DNA of 64,000 nucleotides from Microbacterium sp. BK668. Its GTDB lineage: Bacteria > Actinomycetota > Actinomycetes > Actinomycetales > Microbacteriaceae. Where the stretch lies: the NCBI RefSeq assembly GCF_004362195.1, contig NZ_SNWG01000001.1:1054001-1118000 (forward strand), written 5' to 3'. Below are positions 44,110 through 52,805 of this stretch, piece by piece. Under the pieces are notes generated by a model that saw only the letters and a program-made list of their open reading frames with translations, had not been told where the DNA came from and did no database searches. Each line of letters starts with the position of its first letter. The stretch's first letter is position 1. Made by a program: the position numbers and the translations under genes.

Positions 44110-44924
44110 CCACCATGCTCCCCACCGAACCCGCCCTGTCCGACGGGGCCGCCCCCACCGCGACGTCGGCCATCATCGACGCCCGCGACGTCTACAAGCG
44201 CTTCGGGTCGCTCGAGGTGCTCAAGGGCATCACCCTGCAGGTCGAGCGCGGCCAGGTCGCGTGCCTCCTCGGCCCCTCCGGCTCGGGCAAGTCCACGTTC
44301 CTGCGCTGCATCAACCACCTCGAGAAGATCGACGCCGGAATGATCCGCGTCGCCGGCCGAACGGTCGGATACGAAGAGCGCAATGGAAAGCTCTACGAGC
44401 TGCGCGAGAAGGATGTCGCGCGTCAGCGCCGCGGCGTGGGCATGGTCTTCCAGCGGTTCAACCTGTTCCCGCACATGACGGCCCTCGAGAACGTGATCGA
44501 GGCACCGGTCCAGGTGCTCGGCACCTCCCGCGCGGCTGCGCGGGAGCGCGCCATGCAGCTGCTCGACCGCGTCGGGCTCGCCGACAAGGCGGCCAGCTAC
44601 CCGAGCGCCCTGTCCGGCGGCCAGCAGCAGCGCATCGCGATCGCGCGGGCGCTCGCGATGGACCCCGAGGTCATGCTCTTCGACGAGCCGACGTCGGCGC
44701 TGGACCCCGAGCTCGTCGGCGACGTCCTCGACGTCATGCGCGACCTCGCGGCATCCGGCATGACCATGATCGTGGTCACCCACGAGATCGGCTTCGCGCG
44801 CGAGGTCGGCGACGTCGCGGTCTTCATGGACGGCGGCGTGGTCGTCGAGCAGGGCCGGCCCTCCGACGTGCTCGTCAACCCCCGCGAGGCCCGCACCCAG
44901 GCGTTCCTCGCCAAGGTGCTGTAG
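44106..44924 (+). CDS. Polar amino-acid ABC transporter ATPase (GlnQ type)
   Basis: A 272-residue ATPase: Walker [11 protein letters not shown]-loop [17 protein letters not shown], signature LSGGQQQR, Walker [15 protein letters not shown], and H-loop [11 protein letters not shown]. The GTG start overlaps the permease stop by four bases (GTGA); an ATG nine bases later is an alternative. It energises the permease above, and its stop overlaps the peptidase start. Confidence 0.95.
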   Translation: MTTMLPTEPALSDGAAPTATSAIIDARDVYKRFGSLEVLKGITLQVERGQVACLLGPSGSGKSTFLRCINHLEKIDAGMIRVAGRTVGYEERNGKLYELREKDVARQRRGVGMVFQRFNLFPHMTALENVIEAPVQVLGTSRAAARERAMQLLDRVGLADKAASYPSALSGGQQQRIAIARALAMDPEVMLFDEPTSALDPELVGDVLDVMRDLAASGMTMIVVTHEIGFAREVGDVAVFMDGGVVVEQGRPSDVLVNPREARTQAFLAKVL

Positions 44925-46117
44925 TGCCCGGCGTGCCGGGCGCCGTCGTCGCACCGACGGCGGCGGCCCTGCGTGCCCGCGCGGAGGCCCTCCTGCCGGC
45001 CTTCCGCGCCGAGCTCGCCGAGCTGGTCTCGATCGACTCGGGGTCGCATTCCCCGCGGGGAGTGGATGCCGCGGGCGGGTGGTGCACCGAACGCCTCACC
45101 GCACTGGGGTGCGAGGTCGAGCGAGTCCCGACCCCGCGGATCGGCTCGGAGCGTTTCGGCGATGTCGTGCTCGGGCGCCTGCGGGGCCGCGGCAGCCGAC
45201 GCATCCTCCTGTTCGCCCACCTCGACACCGTCTTCGCCGACGGTACGGCCGCCGCACGGCCGTACCGCGAGGACGGGAGTCGCGCCTTCGGCCCGGGCGT
45301 CTGCGACGACAAGGGCGGTGCGGTCGCCGCGCTCCACGCCGTGCGCGTGCTCGTCGAGGCGGGGTTCTCGGACTTCGGCGAGATCGTCATCGCCTTCAGC
45401 CCGGACGAGGAGGTCGGCTCACCGGCTTCCGGGGCCATCCTCGCCGATCTCGCGCGGGGGATGGATGCGGCGCTCTGCCTCGAGTGCGCGCGAGAGAACG
45501 GCGACCTCGTGACGGCGCGCAAGGGCGTCGCCGACATCCGCATCGACGTGCGCGGTCGGGCCGCGCACTCCGGCGTCGAACCGCACCGGGGCCGAAACGC
45601 CGCCGTCGAGGCCGCGCACCTGCTGCTGGACGTGCAGGGTCTGAGCGGCGCGCGACCCGGGCTCACCGTGAACATCGGGGTCGTCAACGCGGGGGAGCGG
45701 ACGAACGTCGTGCCCGCGTCGGCGCAGTTGTTCGGCGAGGTGCGCGCGGCCACGCTCGCCGACCTGGACTGGGCTCTCGCGTCGATCGAGGCGCGCGCCG
45801 CCGCCACCGTCATCGACGGCGTCTCGGCCGTCGCGGAGCGCATGGCCGTCTGCCCGCCGCTCGAGCCCCGGTCGACCGACGCCCTCTTCGCGAAAGCCGC
45901 CGCCGTGGGCGCCGAGCTCGGCGTCCCGGTCGCGGGGGCCGCCACCGGCGGCGTCTCGGACGCGAACTTCGTCGCCGCCACCGGCGTGCCCGTGCTCGAC
46001 GGGCTGGGTCCGATCGGCGGCGACGACCACGCCGAGACGGAGTGGCTCGACCTCGCCAGCGTGCCTGAGCGGGTGGCTCTGCTGGCGGGCCTGGTCGTGC
46101 GCATCGCCGCCGGGTGA
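44924..46117 (+). CDS. M20-family metallopeptidase / amidohydrolase
   Basis: A 397-residue two-zinc hydrolase of the M20 family (carboxypeptidase G2/ArgE-like). Metal and catalytic residues: His99 and Asp101 in AHLDTVF, Asp128 or Asp129 in VCDDKGG, Glu162 and Glu163 in SPDEEVGS, and a late His in GDDHAETEW. The dimerisation domain is in the middle (about 190-295, GRAAHSGVEPHRGRNA). No signal peptide. The GTG start overlaps the ATPase stop by one base (TAGTG). Coupling to an importer suggests it hydrolyses the imported N-acyl or peptidyl amino acid in the cytoplasm. Confidence 0.88.
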   Translation: MPGVPGAVVAPTAAALRARAEALLPAFRAELAELVSIDSGSHSPRGVDAAGGWCTERLTALGCEVERVPTPRIGSERFGDVVLGRLRGRGSRRILLFAHLDTVFADGTAAARPYREDGSRAFGPGVCDDKGGAVAALHAVRVLVEAGFSDFGEIVIAFSPDEEVGSPASGAILADLARGMDAALCLECARENGDLVTARKGVADIRIDVRGRAAHSGVEPHRGRNAAVEAAHLLLDVQGLSGARPGLTVNIGVVNAGERTNVVPASAQLFGEVRAATLADLDWALASIEARAAATVIDGVSAVAERMAVCPPLEPRSTDALFAKAAAVGAELGVPVAGAATGGVSDANFVAATGVPVLDGLGPIGGDDHAETEWLDLASVPERVALLAGLVVRIAAG

Positions 46118-47007
46118 GCGCGCTACTGTCGAGGTCGGAGGTGCTCGAGATGGCCGAGGCCGGCATCGCGGAGTCGATCCGCCGCGGCATGGGCGACTGC
46201 TCGCCCGCCGAGCGGAGGGTCGCGCGCGTCCTCCTCGCCGCCTACCCGTCGGCCGGCTTCGAGACCGTCGCCCGCCTCGCGGAGCGCGCGGGCGTCAGCG
46301 GCCCCACCGTCCTGCGGTTCGTGCAGCGACTGGGCTACAAGGGCTTCCCCGACTTCCAGGAGGCCCTGCGGCGCGACCTCGACGAGCGGTCGGCGTCGCC
46401 CCTGCGCATCCATCAGACCCGCCCGCCGCGCGACGACTCCACGCAGTCGCTGCGCGATCGCGCCGCCGCCATCTCGGTCGCGACGCTGCAGCGCACGTTC
46501 GACGAGGTCAGCACCCACGACCTCGACCGGTGCGTCGAGCTCATCTCCACAGCATCCGGCTCGGTCCTCATCGCGGGCGGGCGCTACAGCGGCCTGCTCG
46601 GGCAGATCCTCGCGCTGCATCTCGAGCAGCTGCGACCGCGCGTGCGCATGCTCCCCGAAGAGCCGTCGGCACGGGCCGCGCTCGTCGAAGACCTCGGACG
46701 CCGCGACGTGCTCATCCTCTTCGACTACCGCCGCTACGAGGACCACACGCAGCGCCTCGCGCGCGTCGGCCGCGCGCGGCACGCCTCCATCGTCCTCTTC
46801 ACCGACAGCTGGCTCTCGCCCATCTCCTCCGAGGCCGACGTCGTGCTCTCGAGCGAGACGGGAGCGCCCTCGCCGTTCGACGCGCTCACGCCAGTCATGG
46901 CGCTCATCGAAGCCGTCGTCGCCGGCTGTTTCGACCGCCTCGGCGATGCGGCGGTCGACCGGATGGCGCGCGCCGACCGCGTCGCCGGAGACCTCGGCCT
47001 GTACTGA
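46114..47007 (+). CDS. RpiR/MurR-family regulator with SIS domain
   Basis: A 297-residue regulator: N-terminal RpiR helix-turn-helix (about 25-90; RVARVLLAAYPSAGFETVARLAERAGVSGPTVLRFVQRLGYKGFPDF region) and a C-terminal SIS domain (about 130-275, GSVLIAGGRYSGLLGQILALHLEQLRP), the fold that binds phosphosugars in this family. The GTG start overlaps the peptidase stop by four bases (GTGA). As the last gene of the importer-peptidase operon it is probably its autoregulator, although the SIS domain would suggest a sugar-phosphate effector such as an amino sugar. Confidence 0.88.
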   Translation: MSALLSRSEVLEMAEAGIAESIRRGMGDCSPAERRVARVLLAAYPSAGFETVARLAERAGVSGPTVLRFVQRLGYKGFPDFQEALRRDLDERSASPLRIHQTRPPRDDSTQSLRDRAAAISVATLQRTFDEVSTHDLDRCVELISTASGSVLIAGGRYSGLLGQILALHLEQLRPRVRMLPEEPSARAALVEDLGRRDVLILFDYRRYEDHTQRLARVGRARHASIVLFTDSWLSPISSEADVVLSSETGAPSPFDALTPVMALIEAVVAGCFDRLGDAAVDRMARADRVAGDLGLY

Positions 47008-47140
47008 CCGCAGGGTGCGGCGGTGATGCGGCGGCCCGACGCAGGCGATCCGATCGCACCAGGCGCCGAGCCGCGGCATCCGCCTGTCTTCATCCGATCG
47101 CCTGTCCCGAGACGGGAGGGATGTCTCGCCGCCTCGATCG

Positions 47141-47300
47141 CTGGATGCGGCGAGTTGAGCCTCCGGCGTCGAGGCGAGTCCTGGATGCGTCGAGTCGAGC
47201 CTCCGGCGTCGAGGGGAGTCCCGGAGGCCCTGAGCCGAGCGTGGAACGTCGACTCGAGTCCCGGAGGCCCTGAGTCGAGCCTTCGTCGTCAACTCGAGTC
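47141..47300. repeat. 40-bp tandem repeat, four units
   Basis: Units at 47141, 47181, 47221 and 47261. Units 1 and 2 differ at three positions; units 3 and 4 share the CCGGAGGCCCTGAG(C/T)CGAGC start and ACTCGAGTC end and differ from 1 and 2 mainly in the first half and middle. All keep GAG(T/C)(C/T)GAGC near the middle and end in GAGTC. Degenerate related sequence continues to about 47340. Confidence 0.85.
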
Positions 47301-47415
47301 CCGCCGGGGCTCGACGCGTGCACGGAGGCTCGACTCGCGGATGAGAGCGGACCAGGCGGGGGGATGGGAGCGGACCAGGCGGACGAGGGGGAGTGCTGGG
47401 GCGGGGAAGCGACGA

Positions 47416-47450
47416 CAGCGCCCGGCTCCGCGATGCGGGGCCGGGCGCTG
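47416..47450. terminator. Bidirectional hairpin terminator
   Basis: CAGCGCCCGGC-T-CCGC, GAT loop, GCGG-G-GCCGGGCGCTG: 15 Watson-Crick pairs plus one possible G-U, between convergent genes. Confidence 0.8.
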
Positions 47451-47465
47451 GTCGGACCGGAGGGG

Positions 47466-48779
47466 TCAGCCGACGGTCGAGATGTCCATCCGCAGGTTCG
47501 AGAACGAGATCGCGCCCGCGCGGGTCGTCCAGGCCGCGGTCGCCTCGTCCCGCGTGAGGGTGGTCGCGAACTGCGGACCGGTCTCCAAGCTCACCCCGTA
47601 GCCGGTGCGCGACGACGAGCCGACGACCTCCCGCGCGAGGTCGCGCAGCGTGTACACGCCGCCCGCTCCGTCAAGCGAGTCCCACACGTCCTCGCGGGGC
47701 GCCGCAGAGGCTCCGCGGGGCTTGAGGGGCGAGGCATCCTTCGCCCTCTGGACGCCCACCCCGTCGCCGAGGGTGATGCGGTCGCCGGCCGTGGCGTAGC
47801 TCCACCGCACGCCCGTGACGCCGTTCTCGGTCGCCGTCGCGTGGGAGACGTCGAGGATCGACGCACCGTGCTCGCCGATGACCTGCCCCTTGCCGGTGAC
47901 GCGGTCCAGGACGACGGCGGTCGTCTCGTCGATGCCGAGGACGAACGGATGCCCCGTCTCGAGCGCGAGCTTGGCCGCCCGGCCCTCGCGGCCCCACGTC
48001 GTGAAGTGGCTGTCGATGAGCACGCCGCCGACGAACCCGAACCCTCCGTACGGGAGATACCCGAGCGCGCGGGCATCGTCGAGGTATCCGGGGGTCGCGC
48101 CGTCGCGCCACGCCTCGTATGACTCGCCGCCGGTGATCATGTCGGGCCCCTGCTGGATGGTGAGGCCGGCGCTGACGCCCGACACGACGCCGCGTGAGGC
48201 GACCTCGCGGATCGCGGCCATGGCGGGTGTGTCGCTGCAGTCCGTGAACGCCTCGAGCTCCGCGTCCGCGCATTCGAAGAGGGTGCGCACATAGCGCATC
48301 TGGTCGCCGCCGCCGAAGAAGACGCCGGTGGATGCCGCGATCTCGGCGCTGACACCCGCATCGAAGGCGTTGGCGGGGGTGTAGGTGTCGCCGGGGAAGT
48401 TGACGCCCGTGTCGATGGGCACCGCATAGGTGTCGGCGCCGTAGCTCTGGAAGAGCGCGGAGTAGTAGAGGCCGTTGGCCGCGGCGTTGTTCTTGCTCGG
48501 GTCGCCGGCGTCGATGGCGTTGCGCGCGGCGGACGCGGCGGCGGTCACGATCGCGATGCGCGCCTTCAGCGGCCCGCTGCCGTCGGGGTCGGCGAGGTCC
48601 ACGATCGAACGCAGGATCTCGGCGTTCTCCTTGAGGTTGCCACCGATGAGCACGGCGTGCGGGTTCGTCTTCTTGGCCGCGGGGGCCGCGGGGGGTGCGG
48701 CGGTCGCGGATGCCGCGGGGGCGAGCAGGAGCGCCGCGGTGACGGCGATCGCGCTCGCGCGGAGGGCAGAGGGGCGCAT
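47466..48779 (-). CDS. Secreted cyanophycinase-like peptidase (S51 family)
   Basis: A 437-residue protein with a Sec signal peptide (hydrophobic core about 8-24, likely cleavage after ASATA near 27) and an S51 serine-peptidase domain. The nucleophile Ser203 sits in SGVSAGL, and FGGGDQMRYV at about 155-164 is the conserved partner loop. Cyanophycinases hydrolyse multi-L-arginyl-poly-L-aspartate to beta-Asp-Arg; secreted forms act on polymer from outside. The C-terminal 120 residues are an added region. AAAGGAG precedes the ATG. It diverges from a PLP decarboxylase gene across a 22-bp palindrome. The exact substrate is an inference from family. Confidence 0.85.
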   Translation of the reverse strand: MRPSALRASAIAVTAALLLAPAASATAAPPAAPAAKKTNPHAVLIGGNLKENAEILRSIVDLADPDGSGPLKARIAIVTAAASAARNAIDAGDPSKNNAAANGLYYSALFQSYGADTYAVPIDTGVNFPGDTYTPANAFDAGVSAEIAASTGVFFGGGDQMRYVRTLFECADAELEAFTDCSDTPAMAAIREVASRGVVSGVSAGLTIQQGPDMITGGESYEAWRDGATPGYLDDARALGYLPYGGFGFVGGVLIDSHFTTWGREGRAAKLALETGHPFVLGIDETTAVVLDRVTGKGQVIGEHGASILDVSHATATENGVTGVRWSYATAGDRITLGDGVGVQRAKDASPLKPRGASAAPREDVWDSLDGAGGVYTLRDLAREVVGSSSRTGYGVSLETGPQFATTLTRDEATAAWTTRAGAISFSNLRMDISTVG

Positions 48780-48801
48780 GTGTTCTCCTTTGAAACAGCA
48801 G

Positions 48802-48823
48802 GTACAGAATGACTACTCTGTAC
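48802..48823. promoter_or_regulatory. Operator-like palindrome between divergent genes
   Basis: GTACAGA-N8-TCTGTAC with perfect 7-bp arms, between the cyanophycinase-like and decarboxylase starts. A second small palindrome, TAACGCACGTTA, is at 48832-48843. No regulator gene is adjacent. Confidence 0.6.
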
Positions 48824-48866
48824 GAGAAATCTAACGCACGTTACAAGCAGACGAAAGGGGATCGGC

Positions 48867-50369
48867 ATGGCGATCTCTTCGACGGCAGTCGCTGCCGCCA
48901 CCTTCGAGCCGGAGGCGGCGGATGACGACCGCCCCGCGACGCCCGCCGAGGCGGCGCGACACGCTGCGGCCGCAACGCCCGCCGAGGCCGAACGACAGGC
49001 CGCGGCCGCGATGCACGCCGTCTCGCCCTCGACGACTGCGATTGTCGACGAGGTGATCGACTACGCGCGACGACGCGCGCTGTTCACCGAGGTCCCGCTC
49101 GACCGGCCGATGGCTCCTTCCGAGCTCGCCCGGCTGGCCGGACGGTCGATCAGTCGGGACGGCATCGGCGCGCGGCGCGCGCTCGGCGTGTTCGAGCACG
49201 TGCTCGCACCCTCCTGCCTGTCCACCGACCATCCGGGGTACCTCTCGTTCATCCCCTCGGCCCCGACGAAGGCCGCACTGGCCTTCGATCTCGTGGTGTC
49301 GGCATCCGCGATCTATGGCGGCTCGTGGATGGAGGGTGCCGGCGCCGTCTTCGCCGAGAACGAGGTCCTGCGCTGGCTCGCCGATGAGTTCGGCCTGCCG
49401 CCGGGCGCCGGGGGCGTGTTCGTGCAGGGCGGAACGGTGGGCAATCTCTCGGCCCTCGTCACCGCCCGGGACGCCGCGCGTCGCCGGTACCGCGCGGAGG
49501 GGCGGCCCATGCCGGAGCGGTGGGCAGTCGTGTGCAGCGCTGAGGCGCACTCCTCGATCGCGTCGGCGGCCGCGGTGATGGATGTCGACGTGGTCAAGGC
49601 TCGCGTCGACGAACGCGGTCGCCTCACCGGCATCGCCGTGGCCGAGGCCCTCGAAGGGCGACGCGATTCGGTCTTCGCCATCGTGGCGACCGCGGGCACG
49701 ACCAACTTCGGGATCGTCGACGACATCGCGGCGATCGCCCAGGCGGCGGCCGACGCCGACGTCTGGCTGCACGTCGACGGCGCCTACGGGCTCGCCGCCA
49801 TGCTCGCGCCCAGCACGCGCCACCTCTTCGCCGGGGTGGAACGAGCCGACTCGCTCATCGTCGACCCGCACAAATGGCTCTTCGCGCCCTTCGACGCGTG
49901 CGCCCTCATCTACCGGCGACCGGGGGCAGCGCTCGCCGCGCACACGCAGAAGGCCGAGTACCTCGACACGCTGACCGAGTCGGCCGACTGGAACCCGTCC
50001 GACCTCGGCATCCAGCTCACCCGCCGGGCGCGCGGGCTGCCGCTGTGGTTCTCGCTCGCGGTGCACGGCACCGAGCACTACCGCGTGGCGATCGAGGATG
50101 CTGTGGCCAAGGCCGGCCGTCTCGCCGAGGAGATCCGGCGTCGGCCCGGACTCTCGCTCGTGCGGGAGCCGGATCTGTCCGTCGTGGTGTTCCGGCGCGA
50201 CGGCTGGAGTGCGAGTGACTACCAGGCGTGGTCCGACGGCCTCCTCGGGGAGCAGAAGGCGTTCGTCGTGCCGAGCTCGCACGCGGGGGAGCCGGTGCTG
50301 CGCGTCGCGATCATCTCCCCTCTGACGACCGACGGGCTGCTGCGGGAGATCCTCGACTCGCTCGCGTGA
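48867..50369 (+). CDS. PLP-dependent group-II amino-acid decarboxylase
   Basis: A 500-residue fold-type-I decarboxylase of the aromatic/glutamate/diaminobutyrate (group II) family. The PLP lysine is Lys336 in VDPHKWLFAP, and Asp304 in HVDGAYG pairs with the pyridine nitrogen. Gln187-Gly-Gly-Thr (FVQGGTVGN) and the CSAEAHSSI strand are conserved. The first 50 residues are an Ala/Glu-rich extension. AAAGGGG lies upstream of the ATG. It would remove CO2 from an amino acid to give an amine; which one is not evident. It is divergent from a secreted cyanophycinase-like protein, whose product contains aspartate and arginine. Confidence 0.9.
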   Translation: MAISSTAVAAATFEPEAADDDRPATPAEAARHAAAATPAEAERQAAAAMHAVSPSTTAIVDEVIDYARRRALFTEVPLDRPMAPSELARLAGRSISRDGIGARRALGVFEHVLAPSCLSTDHPGYLSFIPSAPTKAALAFDLVVSASAIYGGSWMEGAGAVFAENEVLRWLADEFGLPPGAGGVFVQGGTVGNLSALVTARDAARRRYRAEGRPMPERWAVVCSAEAHSSIASAAAVMDVDVVKARVDERGRLTGIAVAEALEGRRDSVFAIVATAGTTNFGIVDDIAAIAQAAADADVWLHVDGAYGLAAMLAPSTRHLFAGVERADSLIVDPHKWLFAPFDACALIYRRPGAALAAHTQKAEYLDTLTESADWNPSDLGIQLTRRARGLPLWFSLAVHGTEHYRVAIEDAVAKAGRLAEEIRRRPGLSLVREPDLSVVVFRRDGWSASDYQAWSDGLLGEQKAFVVPSSHAGEPVLRVAIISPLTTDGLLREILDSLA

Positions 50370-50414
50370 CGGGCGCGGGTGCGCATCTCGACCTCGGGAG
50401 TCCGCCCGCTCGGC

Positions 50415-50443
50415 TCGACTTATCTGCAGTCACTGCACATAAT
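50415..50443 (+). promoter_or_regulatory. Promoter of leaderless glycosyltransferase gene
   Basis: TCGACT, 17-bp spacer, CATAAT (50438-50443), then 7 nt to the GTG at 50451. Confidence 0.6.
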
Positions 50444-50450
50444 CGTCGGC

Positions 50451-51698
50451 GTGGATGTGACCTTCGTCGCCAACGACACCCGAGGCGGCGTCGAGCCGTA
50501 CCTGGCTCTGGCCAGAGAGGCCGTGTCTCGCGGCCACACCGTGCGCGCCGCCGCGCCGGAGGACTACGAGAGCGAGTTCTCCGCGGCCGGGGTGCGGTAT
50601 ACGCCACTTCGCGGGGTCGACCGCGCGGCGATCGCCGCCCGGTCCGACCAGGTCTCGCTGCGGCAGATGAGCCGTCACGTCACCGAGCTGAGCCGAGTCT
50701 GGGCGAGGGAGGTTCGGGAGCTCGCAGACGGATCCGACGTCCTCGTCGCCGGGATCGGCGGGCTCGCCACGGCGGGCCCCGTCGCCGAGGCGCTCGGAGT
50801 GCCGCTGCTTCGCGCGCATCTGCAGCCTCTCGAGGCGCCGAGCTGGTCGTACCCGGGCGCCCTCGCCCCGCAGCTCGACCGCCTCGGGCCCCTCGGCCGC
50901 CGACTCTCTCATGCGCTCACCGGCGCCGGCACCGCTCTGCTGACGCGGGCACCCGAGAAGGCCGCGCGCGAGGCTCTCGGGCTTCCGCGGCGGTCCCGCG
51001 CTCCGCTCCCGTCGATCCTCTACGGCTTCAGCCCCGCCGTCGTCCCCGTCCGCTCCGACGCGCGCACGACGCGCATCGCGACGGGGTACTGGCGGCTTGC
51101 CGCTCCGAGCGATGAGGCGGTCCCGTCCGATCTGCGCGAGTTCGTCTCGGCATCCGACCCGATCGTGAGCTTCGGCTTCGGCAGCATGACCGCCGACGAC
51201 TCGGCGCGGCTCTTCGAGGCCGTCGTCGACGCGGTCGAGCGGGTCGGGGTGCGTGCCGTCCTGTTGACAGGCTGGGGCGGTCTCGCTGGTGGGGAATCGA
51301 GCGAGAGGGTGCACGTCGCGGCATCCGTCCCGCACTCCTGGCTCTTTCCGCGCATGGCCGCGACCATCCACCATGGTGGCGCCGGGACGACCGGAGCCGC
51401 GCTCGCCGCCGGCGTGCCCACCCTGATCGTCCCGTTCGGCGCGGACCAGTTGTTCTGGGGCCGGCGCGCCGAGGCGCTGGGCGCGTCGCCGGCGCCGCTT
51501 CCGCGGAAGCGCCTGGACGCCGACCGGCTGAGCGCCGCCCTGGAACGGATGCTGCGCGACGGCGCGATGCGCGAGCGCGCGGCTTCGCTCGGCGAGACGC
51601 TGCGTGCCGAGCGCGGCGCGTCGGGCGCGATCGACCACGTGGAGTCCGCTGTCACCGCGCGACCCGGCCGCGATCGTCGGCCCCGATCGACCGGATAG
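50451..51698 (+). CDS. GT1-family (UGT-like) glycosyltransferase
   Basis: A 415-residue GT-B glycosyltransferase of the antibiotic/sterol glucosyltransferase type. N-terminal acceptor domain opens VTFVANDTRGGVEPYLALAREAVSRGH; the nucleotide-sugar signature is HHGGAGTTGAALAAGVP with PFGADQLFWGRR (about 310-350). It should transfer a sugar from an NDP-sugar to a small hydrophobic acceptor, possibly a macrolide or other natural product as a detoxification step; the acceptor cannot be told. The GTG at 50451 fits the leaderless promoter; open frame before it runs through that promoter. A tRNA-Ser gene follows. Confidence 0.88.
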   Translation: MDVTFVANDTRGGVEPYLALAREAVSRGHTVRAAAPEDYESEFSAAGVRYTPLRGVDRAAIAARSDQVSLRQMSRHVTELSRVWAREVRELADGSDVLVAGIGGLATAGPVAEALGVPLLRAHLQPLEAPSWSYPGALAPQLDRLGPLGRRLSHALTGAGTALLTRAPEKAAREALGLPRRSRAPLPSILYGFSPAVVPVRSDARTTRIATGYWRLAAPSDEAVPSDLREFVSASDPIVSFGFGSMTADDSARLFEAVVDAVERVGVRAVLLTGWGGLAGGESSERVHVAASVPHSWLFPRMAATIHHGGAGTTGAALAAGVPTLIVPFGADQLFWGRRAEALGASPAPLPRKRLDADRLSAALERMLRDGAMRERAASLGETLRAERGASGAIDHVESAVTARPGRDRRPRSTG

Positions 51699-51735
51699 AC
51701 TCGACGCCGTTCGACGGATGCCTCGGCAGCCGTCG

Positions 51736-51820
51736 GGAGGGTTGTCCGAGCGGCCGATGGACCTGGTCTTGAAAACCAGTGGGCAGCAATGTCCCGTGGG
51801 TTCGAATCCCACACCCTCCG
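51736..51820 (+). tRNA. tRNA-Ser (anticodon UGA)
   Basis: Eighty-five bases with a perfect 7-bp acceptor stem (51736-51742 with 51813-51819) and discriminator G. The anticodon stem CTGGT/ACCAG encloses CTTGAAA with TGA at 51770-51772. A long variable arm (class II) and a T-arm GTGGG-TTCGAAT-CCCAC follow. CCA is not encoded. Confidence 0.97.
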
Positions 51821-51830
51821 CTGATCGCGC

Positions 51831-52709
51831 ATGCCGCGAGCCCTTGAAATGAAATGGATCGCGGGCCACGGTGGCCTTCGAAGGCTCGGCTCGTGCCCAG
51901 GGTGGCGCATGTTCCTCGGCGCTGCGCTGAGGGATGGGACGGCCGCGGCCCTGTCGTATGCGTCCGACGACCTGCAGAACTGGCGATACGACGGCATCGC
52001 GCTGCAGCGGTCGACGCGGGAGACGGACCCTGTCTGGATGGGCGCGCTGTTGGAGTGCCCCCAGATCTTCACCATCGGCGATCGCGCCGTAATGGTCTCA
52101 TCCGTCTGGGACCACGCCGCGCTGCACTACGCCGGCTACGCCGTCGGCAGCTACTCCGAGGGTGAGTTCCACGCCGAGACGTGGGGGCGGCTCACCTACG
52201 GGGACAGCTTCTACGCCCCCTCGCTCTTCATCGACTCCGAAGGCCGCCCGTGCCTGCTCTTCTGGATGCGGGGCATCCAGGACCCCGACGACGGGTGGGC
52301 CGGAGCGCACAGCGTGCCCTACCTTCTCTCGGTGGCGGGCGGTCGACTGGTCGCCTCGGTGCATCCCGATCTCGACGCGCATCGCCGAGACCCGATGTCA
52401 GCCGGAGAGGTCGAGTCGACGGCTGCCGACATCGTCTGGTCGAGCGGGGACGGCGGGCGGCTCCTGATCGGCCCGGGTGCGACTGAGATCTCGACTACGT
52501 GGGAGCAGTCGACGGTGACCGTGCAGACTGCTCCAGGCGGGACTGCTTCGACGGCCCCCGTCGAAGGAGACGTGCGGATCGTGGTGGATGGCCCCGTTCC
52601 CGAGGTCTCATCGGCCGGCGGACTGCTCGGCCTGGCGACGGGCCTCGGCGACGCCCCTCTCAGCATCCGGGCCGACGGAGGTGCCGTGGAAGTCTTCGCC
52701 CTGGCGTGA
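51831..52709 (+). pseudogene. 5'-truncated GH32 fructosidase remnant
   Basis: From about residue 25 the frame aligns by motif with the middle and C-terminal parts of a GH32 intracellular fructosidase: WRMFLGAALRDGT, YASDDLQNW, the acid/base motif LECPQIF, then YAGYAVGSY, YGDSFYAPSLF and LLFWMRGI, ending in a C-terminal beta-sandwich with AVEVFALA. The nucleophile WMNDPNG motif and the RDP motif, together about 150 residues, are missing, and no ribosome site precedes the ATG, which is 11 bases after the tRNA-Ser 3' end. I therefore call it a remnant. The breakpoint is near 51900. Its origin could be an insertion or deletion at the tRNA. Confidence 0.75.
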
Positions 52710-52805
52710 CGGCCGCGAGCCGCGCGCTCGCGCCCGGACGCACCGAATTCGCGGCGCTCGTCTCCCGCCGCCCCCGGTGCGTTCCGAGGATTTCGCAACG
52801 AACAC

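Larger units (their letters stand above)
47008..47465. other. 458-bp non-coding region with a minisatellite
   Basis: No gene is supported here. The region lies between the convergent RpiR-type and cyanophycinase-like genes and holds a 40-bp tandem repeat (47141-47300) and a terminal hairpin (47416-47450). Open frames through it are low-complexity Arg/Ser/Pro/Gly-rich products of the repeat and have no ribosome site. Confidence 0.7.

Noticed and set aside
47023..47601. Open frame through the 40-bp repeat array
   Set aside because: No ribosome site, product is repeat-derived Arg/Ser/Pro sequence, and it runs into the antisense of the cyanophycinase-like gene.
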